From positions 18,043,501 through 18,107,500 of the forward strand of contig JALMGJ010000006.1 of assembly GCA_023362775.1 (NCBI GenBank): a stretch of 64,000 nt of DNA, given 5' to 3'. Below the pieces are notes generated by a model. The model was given only the letters and a program-made list of their open reading frames with translations, had not been told where the DNA came from and ran no database searches. The DNA is from Charina bottae. Taxonomy: Eukaryota; Chordata; Lepidosauria; Squamata; Charinaidae. The position numbers were made by a program, and so were the translations under genes. Shown here one piece after another: positions 45,369-56,847 of this stretch. Each line of letters starts with the position of its first letter. The stretch's first letter is position 1.

Positions 45369-45440
45369 ATGTCCAGGTTAGAAATGGCAAGAGATGGAAA
45401 TGGCAACACCAGTGGCACACCCAGTATGTGGTTTGGACAG
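45369..45440 (+). CDS. RAD52: RAD52 first coding exon (24 codons)
   Basis: After a long T-tract acceptor (TTTTTTTTTTTTGAG|GG) the ATG at 45369 starts MSRLEMARDGNGNTSGTPSM and the exon ends WFGQ|GTCAGT in phase 0. Mammalian RAD52 likewise has a short divergent N-terminal exon that begins MS and ends in FGQ before CQYTA. A second in-frame ATG is at codon 6; I prefer the first because of the shared MS start and its position next to the acceptor. The joined RAD52 CDS (this exon plus ten more, 1149 bp) encodes 382 residues. RAD52 is a nuclear ring-forming protein that anneals RPA-coated single strands in homologous recombination and single-strand annealing. Confidence 0.8.
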
Positions 45441-45672
45441 GTCAGTATATCATTGCCTTTCAGCTTTCTGTAAGATTCTCAAGTATGAGGGATTTTGCAA
45501 CATTTGTTAAGGATCAGAGTGTGGTTTGTACATCATAGTAACAAATCTGTAACAACCTTATTTAGAAATTGTGTTTTCTTTTAAGATTTGAGTGTGAACA
45601 GGCTGGATGAAAATCAGGTTGGTGATAATCAGTCTTTATGAAATAATCCCATGTATTTTGTATCCTGTACAG

Positions 45673-46132
45673 CAGGGGTCCCCAACCCCTGGGCCGCGGA
45701 CCAGTATCAGTCCGTGGCCTGTTGGGAACTGGGCCACACTGTCCGGAACGAGTCTTCCCTCACCGCCATGCTGGTCTCCGACTTGGAAGAAGAGGAGCCG
45801 ATAACAGGAAGAGGCGGGGAAGGTGCGAAAGCTGAGCCTGAGCCAGAGCAGCTGATAGGAGGAGACCAGGAAGCAGAAGCACCTACGCCTATCAGCGCAT
45901 GGCAAAGGAGGCTAGAGAGGTGGGCCAAGCAGTGCGAGACCCGATTGGCTCCCGCCTGCAAACGGCACGAAAATCAAAGCCTGGCCGTGCGCACCTCCGT
46001 TGCCTGAACTCCAGCCGCTGCCCGTAGCGTAATGCGCTTGAATCATCCCGAAACCATCCCTCCCCCCCGGTCCATGGAAAAATTTTCTTCCACAAAACCG
46101 GTCCCTGGTGCCAAAAAGGTTGGGGACCCCTG
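45673..46132. mobile_element. Non-autonomous hAT-type element, family C (copy 2)
   Basis: CAGGGGTCCCCAACCCCTGG start and AAAAGGTTGGGGACCCCTG end. The interior holds GGCCGCGGACCAGTATCAGT, ACTGGGCCACACTGTC, one GATTGGCTCCCGCCTGCAAAC unit, and a conserved 3' part (CATGGAAAAATTTTCTTCCA). I see no clean 8-bp TSD. It lies in RAD52 intron 2. Confidence 0.8.
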
Positions 46133-46497
46133 CAGAAAAAGTGAAGCCCAGATACTATTGAGATTATTTTATAAAGAAGGCTTTGTACAGTTTTGAAGTT
46201 TGAGTGTTTTTTTTTTTTATTGAATTCATAAATTGCTCCTTGGTGAGGAATACTAGGCAATATGTTAATATAATTATCTCTTTGATTTGCCTTAATTAAG
46301 ATGGTGAGACTTCAGAAATGAACTCTAAAAACATTTTTATCATTTTATAATTTATGACAGTATCATAACAGTGCAGTTTATTCTTTCATCTTTAAAAAGA
46401 CTAAGTATGAGCAAACTAAATCTTGAAATGGAAGCAATCAGAACAGGCAAAAAGACAGAAAGGGTATCTAAATCTGTCGATTTTTGTTTCTGTGAAG

Positions 46498-46599
46498 TGC
46501 CAGTATACAGCGGATGAGTATCAGGCTATTCAGGCTGCTCTGCGACAGAGACTGGGTCCAGAATACATCAGCAGCCGACAAGCCGGAGGAGGACAGAAG
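46498..46599 (+). CDS. RAD52: RAD52 coding exon 3 (34 codons)
   Basis: [20 protein letters not shown], then [14 protein letters not shown], almost the same as mammalian RAD52. Acceptor TTTCTGTGAAG|TGC, donor AAG|GTACAA, phase 0 at both ends. This starts the N-terminal annealing domain. R51 here corresponds to human R55, a DNA-contacting arginine of the inner groove. Confidence 0.97.
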
Positions 46600-46949
46600 G
46601 TACAAATTATAGCTACAGAGCTTTCGTTTACTTGATACTGAAAAGCATCCATTAACACTAGAGATGTGACCCCAGCCTGCTCTGAGTCGCATGTTCTAAA
46701 GCTCTTATGCTCTTTTTTTACATGTAGTGTATAGTTGTCAGCAGCTAGTATTACCAGAGCCAGCTTGTTGAAAGTTAGTACTAACCTTCAGGTTGCCAAA
46801 TTAGAACTGCTGACCAGAGATTTCAAGAGAAAAATTAATCCTGGGCAAAATGGCTCTAAGTGTCAGATTTTGATTACAATATTATATTTTGCGTGTTTTG
46901 CCAAACCAGTTGTACAAAGGTTCTCATGTTCTGTGGCATTGAATCTTTA

Positions 46950-47333
46950 CAGGTAGTTCTCACTTAATGACTGCAATTGAGACCGGAATTTCGGTTGCTA
47001 AGTGATGTGGTTGTTAAGCATGACCGGACCTTTACAAGCATTTTTACCATGGCCATTAAGCGAATCACATGGTCGTTAAGCAAATAAGTGGTCCCCTATG
47101 ATTTGGCTTGTCAGAAGCTGGTTGGGAAGGTCGCAAATCGTGATCTCGTGACCACAAGACGCTGCAACCAGTCATAAATGCGAGCTGGTTGCCAAGCGCC
47201 CGAATTGCAATCACGTGACCGCGGGGGTGGTGCGATGGTCATAACTTCGAGGACGGATCATAAGTAGCTTTTTTAGCCCCATTGTGTCTTTGAACTGTAG
47301 TTAAACAAATGGTTGTTAAGCAAGGAGTACCTG
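46950..47333. mobile_element. Family D interspersed DNA element (copy 2)
   Basis: Ends are inverted: CAGGTAGTTCTCACTTAATG and GTTAAGCAAGGAGTACCTG. TA lies on each side (46948-46949, 47334-47335). The interior has several GTTGCTAAG / GGTTGTTAAG / GGTCGTTAAG repeats and CGTGACC blocks. No ORF. TA flanks suggest a Tc1/mariner-like origin, unproven. Confidence 0.75.
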
Positions 47334-47762
47334 TAATAGCTTTTCACACAAAAGCTTTAATAGCTTTTCAAACATAGGATGCTCAATGCCACCCTGGTCC
47401 CCTGCGTACCCCACCCCACAGTCTGGCCTGGATTTTGAGAAATTACAAGCATTCTCCTGCTGAAATAGAATCCATTTTGTCAATTTAATATTCATGTACA
47501 GCTTCCACGTACACAGCAATTTATGTGAAAACAATGTCTGTCACCCACTTGGTGCGGTAAACAGGGTGTCCCATATAAAAACCAAGCACTGTTATAATAC
47601 ATTTTATTATCTGTTTCTTTATGGTCTGTGCTCTGCCATATCAGGTAGAAACTATATTACATAGCTATAGATCTTTCTTGAGTATAATGAGATAAAAATG
47701 GATCTTTGACATTGCATGTCTGCTGCTACAGCAAAACCTATTTCCTTTCTTTCTGCTCTCAG

Positions 47763-47856
47763 GTTTGCTACATAGAGGGACACAGAGTCATCAGCCTGGC
47801 CAATGAAATGTTTGGATATAATGGCTGGGCTCATTCTGTCACTCAGCAGAATGTGG
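47763..47856 (+). CDS. RAD52: RAD52 coding exon 4
   Basis: [20 protein letters not shown] then [11 protein letters not shown], a hallmark block of the RAD52/22 family. Acceptor TTTCTGCTCTCAG|GTT; donor GTGG|GTGAGT leaves one base (phase 1), completed by the next exon to Asp. Residues 59-89 plus a split codon. Confidence 0.98.
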
Positions 47857-49785
47857 GTGAGTCCAATAAAAACTTGTTCCAGTTGCTTCCCACTGGGTCC
47901 TAGAAAATGTGAGGAAAAGTATTCCCATTGTAAAGGCAATTCTGATAGAACGTAAAAGGAAATGTTGGGATTTTGCAATGCTGCTCCCATGGAAGCTTCT
48001 TTGTAGAAGCTTTCAGGTGGAGAAAGTGGGGAAACAGTTTTTGCTTATTTCCCGTGGCCCTGACCAAACTCCGTTCTAGAGGAGCATGAGGATTGTCGTG
48101 AGGAATTATAGAACGGCCTCCCTTCCTTAGGCAGCTTGAGGCCTTGAAGTGGGATGGTGGCCTGTTTGAGATGGTTGGTGTATGAAATTGATCTGTATTC
48201 AACATTTTAGATTGTATTTGCCAGCCAGAAAGCAGATTTGCTTATCTGTGTGGTAGTTCTCTTACCTCTCAAGTAAAATGACTAAAATAGCCTATTGTTC
48301 TACTAGTGCATTGCTTTGTTTTTATGTGTCTTTCGCTAGTACTTTCAAACACCCACATCTGTTTATGATGTTTTCTCATTTGGTAGATCTCTAAAATTGT
48401 TCCCTAGGACCAGATCCAGTTTGTATTCTCAGGTCTTGCACTCTGTTGCCCTTTTGTCATCCGTGCTCACTGCCTCCCGTGCCACCATTCTTTCTGTGGT
48501 TGCTTCTCTCCACCTCCAGCCTCTGTCACCCGCAATGCTTTACACTTTTTGAAACTGGTAGCATTCTGTGAGTTAAGAAGTAGACATGCCACACTAGCCT
48601 CTTGATTAACCTCTCCAGATAGTTGGAATATGCACTCAGCTCTTCAGACAGTCAGAGGAGTAGAGATTTACATCAATTTTCTCTTCCAGAAAAAATGAAC
48701 TACCATCTGTGAAGGTTATATTACCAGAAACAAAAATGATTCATGCCTTCAGTCATAGGAAATTAATACTAATGACACTGTTTGACCTACACAATTAAGA
48801 ATTCAGTGATAGGAAACTTGCTGAATCAGTTTAGAAAAAGCAAAAAATGGCATGTGGGGATACAAAAAGTAAGGTGTCTTTATAAGAATGATAAGCAATA
48901 TGTACCTTTATTTGAGGGCACGTTTTCAATTTCAAGACCTCTTTACCAAGCGGAAGATGATGAGATGGGTGGAAGTGTCTGAGATTCTGGCTTGAGACTG
49001 TATTTGGAGTACTGTGTCCTATTGACAGCAAGCAGATTTAAAAAACAAGTGGCCATTTTTTCCCTCCTCTTCCATATCAGTGATGGCTGTAAATAATTCT
49101 TTTTACTTACAGTTTCTAGCGTTACTCTAACTGTGCTTAAGGTTGAAGCAATTGACCCCTGCTGCTTCCTAGAAACCACATTTGCTTTTTCAAAAAGCCA
49201 TTCTTGTACAGGAGTTTTGTTGTAACAAATAAATATTGTCTGGAATATAGTTAAGAGAATGAAACATATCCTTCATTCCAGATGATAGGAGGATAGATTA
49301 ACAACACAAGACAGAGGTGCATTCCTCATTTCGGCTGTGTACTTGAGGGAATCCTTTTACTTTTTGCTGCTACAGCCTATTAGGAAAGGTCAAACCCTGC
49401 TAGATGATACAGTGAAGGTAAAACCTGTCTGGTACTCCTAATTAATATAGAACAATATTTATGGAGGATTTGTTCATCTCAAATATGGTATCTTATAAAC
49501 AATTAATAAGTGTCAGCTAATGATAAATAGCTGTTCAGTTAATAGTTTATTAAACTAAATGAAAATTACCAGACACCTTTAGATGGTTAGCTAATTTTAG
49601 TTAAGCATCTTTTCTTGCTTCCTCTTTATATAATTTGCAGTGTGTCTGGCCTTAGTTTTCTTTTGAAAAATAAAAGCTGCTACTTGTTTATTATTAATAT
49701 ATGGTTCCATGCATTTTTGATATATTTCTGTTACTGCCTCTTGCTCTGTAGTCTCTAGTGTAACTTTTTCTTTCCCCTTTTTCAG

Positions 49786-49853
49786 ATTTTGTTGATCTAA
49801 GTAATGGCAAGTTCTATGTGGGTGTTTGTGCCTTTGTGAAAGTTCAGCTTAAG
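49786..49853 (+). CDS. RAD52: RAD52 coding exon 5
   Basis: [20 protein letters not shown] then QLK; acceptor CCCCTTTTTCAG|AT and donor AAG|GTAAGC. These are beta strands of the annealing core. At 68 bp it is below ORF-search size. Confidence 0.98.
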
Positions 49854-50283
49854 GTAAGCATGCAAATGTGGGAGATGGTGGGTATTCTAATGAGGTTGAG
49901 CTTTTAGGGACAGACAGCTAAATTGTACCCATAGTACACAATAAGGACTCTTGAAGGCGCTATTTACAGTCAGAGGGAGAGACCATATTGTTATAGAAAA
50001 CTGTTATTGTCAGTTCTGTTCCTGGTTGACAGGGATTAAATTATTTACTTAATGCTGAAGGAGGTATTAGCCTCCCTGTTCCAGGCCAAAGATATCCTGG
50101 CCTTGGAAAATTAAAATAGGCTGAACTAGTATGATACTGCAGATTAGGTATCCAAATCCCTGTAGATTCCAGAAAAACTGGATGCACTGCAGTCACCCAT
50201 TCATTTTTCTTCGAAAATTAAGAAAGGATTTGTTAGGATAATTACAGTAAAAGGGAATGTAATATATTGTACTCCTGTTGCAG

Positions 50284-50402
50284 GATGGGTCTTACCATGA
50301 AGATGTTGGCTACGGAGTAAGTGAAGGCTTGAAATCTAAGGCCTTGTCCCTTGAAAAAGCAAGGAAAGAGGCTGTAACAGATGGATTGAAGAGGGCGCTA
50401 AA
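50284..50402 (+). CDS. RAD52: RAD52 coding exon 6
   Basis: [20 protein letters not shown], then [19 protein letters not shown], ending in a split Lys codon (AA|GTAAGAG). K148 and R149 match human K152/R153, which contact ssDNA. The most conserved part of the protein. Confidence 0.98.
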
Positions 50403-50489
50403 GTAAGAGTAGCCAACACGTACGGTAACTGTATTTTTTGTTGTGAAATGGAGAATTATGTTTTAAGAAGCAGCCATCTGTCTCTTCAG

Positions 50490-50565
50490 GTGCTTTGGTC
50501 ATGCTCTTGGGAACTGCATTTTGGATAAAGACTACCTGCGCTCAGTGAACAAGCTCCCCCGTCAG
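50490..50565 (+). CDS. RAD52: RAD52 coding exon 7
   Basis: Continues [20 protein letters not shown] then NKLPRQ; acceptor GTCTCTTCAG|G, donor CAG|GTATGT, phase 0 end. Only 87 bp of intron separate it from exon 6, the shortest intron in the gene. It closes the oligomerisation/annealing domain. Confidence 0.98.
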
Positions 50566-51379
50566 GTATGTTGTGTGGGGAGGGGGAGGGAACAGGTTTC
50601 AAGGAAAGTAAAAAGGCCAAATTCTGGAGTGAGCACAAGTTATAAAATTAATAGTAGCCTGCATTATTGATTCTCCTTCATAACTCTCGTGATTTCGCTA
50701 TTTAGCTTTTTTGTATTAGAAATGTTTTCTCTTTTCTTCAGTGTTACTCAGAACTAAGCCAAAAGTATTATGTCGTCCTACTAGCACTATAAACCAAATA
50801 TTTTTGTCTTATTTTGAATAGGGAGGGTTCTGCAACACACACAAACACACGTATGTTCCTGTAATTTTTATGTGGACCTTAGAATATACGGTCTCTATCT
50901 TATTGATACGACCCTTTGGATAAATTATCTTGAACTTGCAGTTCCTTTAGTTACTTACCTGAAAGTAAGTTTAATTGAACTTGTATTTATTTTTGAATAA
51001 TCACCTCCAAGATCACACTATAAGCTTCTAAAGATGTCTAACTAGATTAAAATTTATAGTTTTCCTCTTTCAGTGTCTCTCCCCACTACCACTATCACAA
51101 CCTTAACCTTTTTTTAAATTTACTTTTAAAAATCTGTAACTGTCATAAAAATGAAAAGAAACCAAACGTGATCTACGGGGTACATGGCACTAAGGATAAC
51201 TATAATTTGCTTTAGACAGGCAGACAGGCAACCACGTTGGGTCCGTTTACAGTATTGGCTAAAAGCGTGATGTGAAGAGGGACAGCCTGCCCGGAATACC
51301 ACTTGTTTCCTGGGCAGCTTCACTGATAAGGGTTCCGTGAAATGCTGCTTCTACATTCTGAATTTCTCTACCTGAATGG

Positions 51380-51577
51380 TCTGTAGCTTGAATCATGTCA
51401 ACTGGATTTCTATTTTCTTAGTGGAACGTTTCGCTCCTTATCCAAGGAGCTTCTTCAGTCTGAGCAAAGTTGGTAAGGGAAATCCTAAATATTCCACTAA
51501 GAAAATAGAAATCCAGTTGACATGATTCAAGCTACAGACAATTCCACCTGGATGACTGAGAACCTTCATAGACATAT
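51380..51577. mobile_element. Hairpin-containing insertion with 13-bp TSD in RAD52 intron 7
   Basis: The direct repeat TCTACCTGAATGG (51367-51379 and 51578-51590) brackets 198 bp. Inside, 48-bp perfect inverted arms (51379-51426 and 51492-51539) enclose a 65-base loop with GTTTCGCTCC...AAGGAGCTTCTTCAGTCT. It ends only 38 bp before exon 8. The family is not identified. Confidence 0.8.
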
Positions 51578-51615
51578 TCTACCTGAATGGCTTTTTGTTT
51601 CATCCTTTTTACTAG

Positions 51616-51806
51616 ATGCCTCCAGATTTTGATTTGGGCAAAGTCAAAAGGCAGGACTTTGATCCTACTATAGAAAAGGCAAGATATAATAGCTGCTTGC
51701 AAAAGGCAAGTGAACATCAGAAGCCGTTTTCCTCATCAACCCCAGGCAAATCTAACAAGATCATCTCAGGATCTCCCTTGAATGCTACTGAACAAGATCA
51801 AAACAG
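51616..51806 (+). CDS. RAD52: RAD52 coding exon 8
   Basis: MPPDFDLGKVKRQDFDPTIE, then KARYNSC ends the conserved domain. A Ser/Asn/Gln-rich linker follows (FSSSTPGKSNKIISGSPLNA) that has diverged from mammals, as expected for the disordered middle. Acceptor TTTTTACTAG|ATG; donor AACAG|GTTAGC, phase 2. The leading ATG is an internal codon, not a start. Residues 178-240. Confidence 0.95.
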
Positions 51807-52434
51807 GTTAGCAGCTTTATTAGATTTTAATTCATATTTTCCTCAGGCATACATTTTGAAATTTTAAACTCTTCATAATAACATTAAAAAGTTGTTGTCA
51901 AATTTATTCTGAACTTTAATTTAGCAAGAGATTCCTGGGCGTTGACAGATATCCTACTTTTGTTCTGACAGTATGGAGAGAAAAAGTAATGCAGTATTGC
52001 TTTTATGGATTCTTCCCAATTGTTGTCAGGAAAGACAGGGAGTTTAAATGTTTCCTGTCTATTTCCTAAGTGTCTGCAAGATTGGTAAAGTACGTGCCCA
52101 AGTGGCACGTATATCCTATGTCTTCCGTCTGATGCCCTCTGGTTGTGTTGAGATTCTGCTTTCAGAATTTCCTTAGCCAGCATGAGTACCTTTCTCATTA
52201 GTTCATACTGGTATTCCTGGATCTTAAGAAAGATATTAAATGCAAGTAGAAAGTATGATGGAATTGATGGTTACTGTGCCATAAACATGCCTCTTGAAAA
52301 TGTTCAAAGCATGCAACTTCATTGTTTTTCTTTTTCTAACAGGTGAAAAGGAGGTAAATCCCAACTATGAAAGAACTTACTATTAGTTTTTTTTAAAGAT
52401 CCTTATTTACAACATACTACTGAAATATTAGAAA

Positions 52435-52680
52435 TCATTATTTATTTATTTATTTTCTATCCCCCCTTTATTATTTTTACAAATAACTCAAGGCAGCGAA
52501 CATACCTAATACTCCTCCCTCCTCCTATTTTCCCCACAACAACCCTGTGAGGCGAGTTGGGCTGAGAGAGAGTGACTGGCCCAAGGTCACCCAGCCGGCT
52601 TTCATGCCTAAGGGGGGACTAGAACTCACAGCCTCCTGGTTTCTAGCCTGTTGCCTTAACCACTAGACCAAACTGGCACC
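52435..52680 (-). mobile_element. CORE/MIR-like tRNA-derived SINE with L2-like tail
   Basis: Minus strand: GCCAGTTTGGTCTAGTGGTT head, AGAACC... B-box region GAGTTCTAGTCC, core GCCGGCTGGGTGACCTTGGG, tail AATAATAAAGGGGGGATAGA and AAATAAATAAATAA. The tail resembles the L2 3' end, which suggests L2-driven retroposition. Confidence 0.85.
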
Positions 52681-52689
52681 TTTTTCTGG

Positions 52690-54090
52690 GGAATAACTAG
52701 ATATTTCTGCTCAAGTTAACTGTGCATTCTTACTTATAAAACTGTTATTTTTGTAGTAGAAAATGGAGAATTGAGGGAAGAGGATAACTGATCATGTTGT
52801 CATTATTAAACAATTGGAAGCCACAATTCCTTGCTTATCTATTTTAAATGAGATCTTCCAATTGAATCTCATCTGTCCATCACTGCTCCATAGAAAATAA
52901 CTAGACATAACACCAAGTGTTGGGGTTTGATAAACCCAGGAATTTACTTCTAGATATAAATTATACAGAGAGGCTTGATTTCTAGGTAAAAGGTGAAATA
53001 TTCTGCACAGTCACCCAATTAGCAGCCATTGTTGTAGGAATGATGTGTCATGTGTGACTCATTCAACAGGTGCTTAGAGTTAGGTTGGGTGTGGTGAATA
53101 ACGAGAGTGACCTATAATGTGATTGGTCAGGTTCACTATATATGCAGAGACATTCTCATTTCCCATTATTCCCATTTTACCTCGTGAAAGCTGTATCGTT
53201 GATGGTGTATCATTTGTTACTTGTGGAAGTGATCTGTAAATACTTATGTATATAAAGTAAATAGGATATTTGATATAACTTCTGTTTGGAGTCTATTTAC
53301 TGCATAGTACGTGGATCACTGGTGCCTAGGAGAGAGGCAGGCCGCTCCATCTCCGCGCACTCCCTCTGACACCAAGGCAGTATAATAAAACCAGGGCTGT
53401 GTAACACACTCAGTAGCTAAGCTAACTTCCATATTTTTTTCTTCAAGAGAGCTAATATTTATTTACAGATGTTGAAATATGGAATGGGTTTCATTCGCTT
53501 CTGCCATCAGCAAGTTTCTGAGTAGGGTTTCATCAAGGTAGAGTTTGGGTAAGACTTCTCAAAACTGGGATCTTTTGGGATTGCAACAAGAAGCTTGGCG
53601 TAAATTCTGTATTGGAGACAGGTTTAACAGGATAACATACAATAAAACACTCTAAAAATACTTTCACTTATAAGCAAGCCACAGGAATTGACACATGCAG
53701 ATCAGCATCATTGACAGCCATGGCAATCATTGCATTTCTTCCAGAGAGGCACCAGTAAGATTGGTTTGGGGTCCCATGGAAGCAGCAGCCTAGTTTACAG
53801 GTTCAGTTCCAACACTTCAAGTGTTGCATAGCTAATGAAATACCCTAATTTGTTTATTTGCAAGAAATCCAAGGCAAGAAAAAACCTGTAGTTGAAAAAA
53901 AATACACAAAATTAATTACAGCACAGAGAGCTAAGTAAAATACCTTAGGAGACTCGTTCAGCTTCTTTGCATGTATCTTTATAGCTTTAACAGCCAAGTA
54001 TCTCTGGATATGTTTTACCATAAAAAAACTAAGGCAAGATTCTTAGAATTTACTATATCATATTTAATATCCAGTTTTGTGATGGTATTG
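52690..54090 (+). other. RAD52 intron 8 segment
   Basis: No exon or repeat family recognised. Confidence 0.35.
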
Positions 54091-54098
54091 CACTAAAT

Positions 54099-54232
54099 CG
54101 GTGTTTTTCAAACTTGGCAACTTTAAGATGAGTGGACTTTAACCCCCAGAAGCTGGGAGAATTCTTGCTGGCTGGGGAATTCTGGGAGTTGAAATCAACA
54201 CATCTTAAAGTTGCCAAGTTTGAACAACACTG
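54099..54232. mobile_element. Short palindromic hAT-type element, family E
   Basis: TIRs GTGTTTTTCAAACTTGGCAA and TTGCCAAGTTTGAACAACAC. TSD CACTAAAT at 54091-54098 and 54233-54240. The interior is CCCCAGAAGCTGGGAGAATT...GAATTCTGGGAGTTGAAATC, so most of it can fold back. It lies 127 bp before RAD52 exon 9. Confidence 0.9.
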
Positions 54233-54359
54233 CACTAAATTATACTCTGGAGTTTTTGCTTGGCATTTCTAATCCCATTATCACTTGCTATCCTGCCTGA
54301 GGAAGTGTATTAACGAACTACAGGGATAATTCCGCTTGGTTTATATTCTGTCATCACAG

Positions 54360-54499
54360 GACCTCACTGCCCTTGGATTATGATGCAACTCACCATCGGA
54401 AGTTACGACAGAAGCAGCTTCAACAGCAGTTCAAACAGCAGATGCAGGAGAAACAGCAGATCCAATCAGATGTTTCAGCTTGCAGAACTAAAGATCAAG
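54360..54499 (+). CDS. RAD52: RAD52 coding exon 9 (RPA-binding helix)
   Basis: TSLPLDYDATHHRKLRQKQL, then QQQFKQQMQEKQQ. The basic/Gln-rich helix at about residues 251-275 is the RPA32-binding motif shared by RAD52, XPA and UNG2. Acceptor ATCACAG|G completes the split Arg; donor CAAG|GTAAAA leaves phase 1. Confidence 0.96.
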
Positions 54500-55144
54500 G
54501 TAAAATGCTAGTTAGAATCTATCTGCTAGAGCTTAGCAAACTCAGGATGGGCAGAGGAGAATCTAAGTAGTATGATTAATTGCTTCTTAATTGTTAATTG
54601 TGCCTTTGTCAGAGAGAGAAATAATCCTGCTAAACAAAGGTATTATATATACTCTAGAAAGGGTTCTTTTATGAAGAAATCAGAATGAAGGCTTAATCAA
54701 AATTTGTTTCCTACTGCTCTCTCTGAAGTTGTCATCTCAAAAATTGTGGTGAATTATACACAAAAAAGCATAAAATAGTTAACATCAACCATTTTCACCA
54801 TTACAAGAAAATCATAGAGGAAAACAGAGATGGTGAAGTAACTAATCTAGAATGATTTTAGGGATGCAGATATCAGCATGTTTAAACAGGAGATAGTCAA
54901 GTAACTGTAGGGGGCAATTCTAATGAACAAAGGCAGATTTAAACAGTTGAGCTGTAAATAGTTTTTGTGAAGCTCTTTTGATAAAGTTTTGTAAGAATAT
55001 ACAGTGATGTAGAGCTTTGAAAATCAGAGGCCTTAAATAGTTTTGGATCTTATTTAGCAGGTATGATTTAAATCTAAAAAAGGAACATCAGGTAAATTTC
55101 ATTTTCTGTATAAATCTCTCCAACAGAGCAATTGCATGGCTTAT

Positions 55145-55220
55145 TTTTTATTTTTATTTTTTAATTTAATTTATATAGCTGCCCATTCCACGTATGTGAC
55201 TCAGGGCGGCTCACAGTTTT
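55145..55220 (-). mobile_element. L2/CR1-type 3' tail
   Basis: TTTAATTTAATTTATATAGC, GCCCATTCCACGTATGTGAC, TCAGGGCGGCTCACAG. Diverged copy of the tail module. Confidence 0.6.
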
Positions 55221-56044
55221 GTTGGAGCATTTGAACAAATCTCGCTTGCTGGGAGCAGTAGAGAAGCAGGGCAAATGTGTGCACAAGACCAGTCTTCGCT
55301 GTTAATGTTTTTTCCCATTCAGATAAAAAGATTGCTCCCAAATGTAAGCAAATGGGAAAGAATACAGAATTGGGTTAAATGTAACCCAAGTGCTGTTGGG
55401 TTACATTTAAAACCTTTTCCCATAGCCAAAAGTGTTTGAACTGAAATGGGGGGGGGGAATCAACAGAGTACAATTACTATCCCAAAGTATTCAGATTTCA
55501 GATTTCACTTGAAAAAATATTTAAATAAGTATAAATAGAGGAACACAGTTCTTTGTTAATCATTTGATTATTTGGGGGTGGGGGGAAGATGAGGGCAATT
55601 AAAGACTATCATAGCTCTTCCTTATTACTCAAGAGAATTATAAGAAGCTGTAGACAGAACAGGAACATTGAGAACTATGAAGCTCCTCCCCACAAAAAAA
55701 AAATATTTTAAAAATTAGACAAAAAGCAAAAAAAATCTAGTGATGATTGACCCTGCATTGTAGTTCTTAAGTGCCAAAAGAAAACAGGAACCTGGGAGAG
55801 GAAAGGGGGAGAGAGACAGAGAGCGCGGCAGAATCTAGATCTGCAGCAGCTGGGAATTGCAGAGTTGAGCTACCACTGATTTTCCTTTGACAAGATAAGG
55901 AAAAGACTGTGAGATGAGATCTATTATCATAAGCAATGCCATTTGTCCATCAGCAATACAGTTTCACCTACCTTGATCCTGCCTCAAACTAGAAAGGCAG
56001 GTAAATGTTCCACTTTTTTCAGCAATTCTGTTCTCTGTGCGCAG

Positions 56045-56122
56045 AAGCGTACATTCTACCGGCCCTGGAACGCAACTCTTCTGCACAGCCGGAGCCTGTT
56101 GCGGACGAAGAATTCCTTGCAG
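56045..56122 (+). CDS. RAD52: RAD52 coding exon 10
   Basis: EAYILPALERNSSAQPEPVA then DEEFLAG (E and last residue split). Its end aligns with mammalian EPLLEKDFLAG, next to the RAD51-binding segment. Acceptor CTGTGCGCAG|AA, donor GCAG|GTGAGT. Phases 1 to 1. Confidence 0.92.
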
Positions 56123-56510
56123 GTGAGTGTAAAATCACTGCGAGGGGATTGGGTCATGGCTTTTATGGCGTTTGCCGCACCAGCTATTGTGGTACAGTGG
56201 CAGGGTAGTAATGTGCATCCTTTTTCCAGGAAACTCCCCCTCCCCAACACATCTGGTTTGATGCTGAGTGCAGAGTGCAGGAAGGACAGTGGCTAAAGGA
56301 AGAAACAGCCAGAGGGCATTTATAGGGAAGAGTTCCTGGGAACAAAGGTGTTACGCATCCATTCCTCCACATTCCCTTTTTCTAGAAAAACTCAGATTTA
56401 AACACCCATATAGCTAAGCTTGACCCTGAGCAGAGCGGTTTCCATTACCGTTCAGAGCCACTGAACAATCAATAGTTGAGGTTTTAGTTTTAATGCCTGA
56501 CTGGTTGCAG

Positions 56511-56657
56511 ATGATCCAGAACTTTGGGACTTTCCTTTGGAAGCGACTGATCACGATGCAGCAGCAGCGCCAGCCCAGTGCTTAGGCACACCTCTTGGAC
56601 AGCATCCCATGACGACTCGCAGCCGAACCCCACAAAGAAGAAATGACCAGCGATCGG
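56511..56657 (+). CDS. RAD52: RAD52 coding exon 11
   Basis: DDPELWDFPLEATDHDAAAA, then PAQCLGTPLGQHPMTTRSRT and PQRRNDQRS. Phase 1 at both ends: acceptor GGTTGCAG|AT, donor CGG|GTATAA. It aligns poorly with the mammalian C-terminal third; an acidic/aromatic start (ELWDF) and a basic end are visible. Exon assignment rests on open phase-consistent frame and splice sites, so it is a little less sure than its neighbours. Confidence 0.85.
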
Positions 56658-56847
56658 GTATAAAACCCTCCTCTTGGCATCTCTCTTTCAGTCCCAGGTC
56701 TTACTTACCAGGTAAACTATAAAGGAGGCGGCAAAACAAGTAACTTCATCTATAGAAGCTAGGCTATATGACAAATGCATGCAGTAGAGTAGAACAAATA
56801 ACATTTTGTTTCCTCCGCGAAAAGCAGTTAAAATGCAGCCTCTAGAC

